DNA of 64,000 bases from an uncultured Glaciecola sp. (GTDB lineage: Bacteria; Pseudomonadota; Gammaproteobacteria; Enterobacterales; Alteromonadaceae): NCBI GenBank assembly GCA_947496235.1, contig CANMCE010000001.1:523689-587688 (forward strand), given 5' to 3'. The position numbers and the translations under genes are program-made. Numbering within the stretch: position 1 is the stretch's first letter; each line of letters begins with the position of its first letter. The notes beneath the pieces were generated by a model that was given only the letters and a program-made list of their open reading frames with translations, was not told where the DNA came from and did no database searches. Positions 62,733 through 64,000 of this stretch are shown one piece after another.

Positions 62733-62841
62733 CTACCGCGAAAGCGGTAGTCTCCTGAAGACAACTTTCACCCGTCACTACCGCGTAGGCGGTAGTCTCC
62801 TGAAGACAACTTTCTACCCGTCACTACCGCGTAGGCGGTAG
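62733..62841. repeat. Three tandem REP-like palindromic units
   Basis: CTACCGCGAAAGCGGTAG at 62733-62750 and CTACCGCGTAGGCGGTAG at 62778-62795 and 62824-62841, period 45-46 bp, each in a unit containing AGACAACTTTC and TCTCCT. A decayed fourth copy lies near 62690. The surrounding gap 62605-63031 has no gene. These look like host interspersed palindromes. Confidence 0.75.
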
Positions 62842-63031
62842 TCTCCTAAAAACATTGAGCTCAATTGTGGCCGTTCAGGAAAATTTTGAAAATCAGATTA
62901 TTGTAAAGTCACCTCTTCGGTAAGCAGACACTGAGAAATTAAATAAAAACAATGGAATTTAGAGGAAGTTTAGACTCAGTTTCTTTGAAGAACATTTAAA
63001 ATGGGCAGCTGAACGCCTGTAAGGCATTGTG

Positions 63032-63550
63032 TTAGTCCCGATCGGGTTGTTCTGTTATATTTCCAAGATAACTTTGAATTGCTTGCAAGTGTTGATGGTG
63101 TTTAAAATCATTAGCGCAACAACAGTACAGTGGCTCATGATAATCCAATCCAAGGTAACCAGCAATTAGTTCAAATTGACTTGTAAAACTAGAAGGCAAT
63201 TCTGCATCTGTTCCTGTGGCGATTACAGAAATTGGCTTACCCCGCAGTTTACGGCCAAGTTCTTTATTTACTGTCAGCAGATCGGTGAACCTATCAAAGA
63301 AGGTTTTAAGCTGGGCCGACATTGAATACCAATATACCGGCGTTGCGAAAACAACAAAGTCCGATAATAAGATTCTTTCAATTAAAGGTATGAAGTCATC
63401 AGTGATATTGGCATGTTCGTAATCAAAATAAGAAATTGATAGTTCCTGAAGATCTACGATTTTAGCCTCAAGATTTTCAGCTATTACTTGGGCTAATTTT
63501 GCAGTATTTCCATTAGACCTCGAACTAGCCAAAACAACTAAAAAATTCAA
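63032..63550 (-). CDS. NAD(P)H-dependent FMN reductase/flavodoxin-like protein
   Basis: 172 residues. Flavodoxin-like fold with the phosphate loop SRSNGNTAKL (residues 9-18) and PVYWYSMSAQLKTFFDRFTDL, typical of NADPH-dependent FMN reductases. It probably reduces quinones or flavins. Host gene. Confidence 0.88.
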   Translation of the reverse strand: MNFLVVLASSRSNGNTAKLAQVIAENLEAKIVDLQELSISYFDYEHANITDDFIPLIERILLSDFVVFATPVYWYSMSAQLKTFFDRFTDLLTVNKELGRKLRGKPISVIATGTDAELPSSFTSQFELIAGYLGLDYHEPLYCCCANDFKHHQHLQAIQSYLGNITEQPDRD

Positions 63551-63643
63551 ATCGATTTCCTTATCGCATAACTTTTAAATAAGAGCCGATAACGCGTGAC
63601 TTTATTTGTTCGCCATGCGTTAATTTTAAAAAGTACATAGTAA

Positions 63644-63823
63644 CTAGTTACCGGCTTTAGGTAATACTACCAACAATAAAGTAGCCAACGGGCCGAGCAA
63701 AAGAGAAATGAAAAACCATATGAGGCCACCTCGGTTTTTGGATTGTGCTAACCCAGCATTAATAAGAGCTAATGTACCCCACCCAACAAAAAAAGGGCCG
63801 GTATCTAAAACTTCCTGTGACAT
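63644..63823 (-). CDS. Small hydrophobic membrane protein
   Basis: 59 residues from the ATG at 63823 (GGAAG 7 nt upstream). Two hydrophobic stretches flank KNRGG: TGPFFVGWGTLALINAGLAQ and LIWFFISLLLGPLATLLLVVL, like small PLDc_N/YqaE-type two-helix proteins. Function unknown. No gene is visible from 63824 to the window end. Confidence 0.7.
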   Translation of the reverse strand: MSQEVLDTGPFFVGWGTLALINAGLAQSKNRGGLIWFFISLLLGPLATLLLVVLPKAGN

Positions 63824-64000
63824 GGATACTTCCTTATAAAATATACAATACTTAAAATTAGCCGTCTGAAGCAATTAAAGAATACTAGACTATCATACTA
63901 AAAATAAACATTACTCAGCTGGCGCATAGACACAATGACTCCCTGTGAAATGCTAGCCTCCGCATTTTCGTGGGTTAGCTGAAAGCCAGTGCCATAATTA

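Noticed and set aside
62712..62850. CRISPR-like tandem repeats
   Set aside because: Only three to four copies, the whole unit is repeated with almost no spacer variation, and no cas genes are present; REP-like palindromes fit better.

Overview
The window is a marine-type gammaproteobacterial chromosome carrying an SXT/R391-family integrative and conjugative element (ICE) inserted in prfC. I cannot fix the host genus from sequence alone; Alteromonadales or Vibrionales are the likeliest. A 17-bp core repeat lies at 1477-1493, inside prfC codons, and again at 61224-61240, where the displaced original 5' end of prfC survives as a short dead remnant. The element between them is about 59.75 kb. To its left is the body of prfC (1-1476), which now uses an ICE-supplied start. 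To its right is host DNA with a DUF1772 membrane protein, a MarR regulator, palindromic repeats, a flavodoxin-like FMN reductase and a small membrane protein.

Layout from the prfC side: (i) control module 1.8-6.2 kb with the SetR-type repressor, four operators, a Cro-like repressor, phage-like early genes, a lytic transglycosylase, the FlhD/FlhC-like activators SetD and SetC, and the exclusion protein Eex; (ii) mating genes traF, traH and traG (6.3-12.2 kb); (iii) a large cargo hotspot (12.4-38.7 kb) with nested insertion sequences, an RbbA-type efflux system, and a reactive-electrophile detoxification island; (iv) the conserved recombination/maintenance block (38.8-49.1 kb) with a Toprim primase, RadC-like protein, CobT/CobS-like VWA and MoxR ATPase pair, Exo, Bet and Ssb; (v) a DUF1845-type conserved ICE gene and a second cargo hotspot (49.5-55.7 kb) with hipBA, an oleate hydratase and its TetR regulator; (vi) traN, integrase and excisionase.

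The backbone is badly deleted. In intact relatives the segment from int to traN holds oriT, relaxase, coupling protein and most of the mating pore genes; here int starts only 97 bp from the 5' end of a truncated traN. The element probably can still excise (att sites, int, xis, setR/setC/setD look intact) but should not transfer by itself.

Two systems stand out. First, nearly every gene of the 39-49 kb block is preceded by its own structured leader: a CCC...GGG-closed hairpin followed, in most copies, by a second hairpin that hides the Shine-Dalgarno sequence. The sequences differ but the pairing is kept, often through G-U pairs that exist only in the transcript of the minus strand. This looks like coordinated translational control of a whole operon. 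Second, a NemR-like sensor keeping the redox cysteine and lysine of E. coli NemR is surrounded by six near-identical 15-bp operators, placed in front of nemR itself, a quinone-oxidoreductase gene, a glutathione transferase, an aldehyde dehydrogenase and an ohr-led eight-gene operon. That makes the cargo a single transferable regulon against reactive aldehydes, quinones and peroxides.
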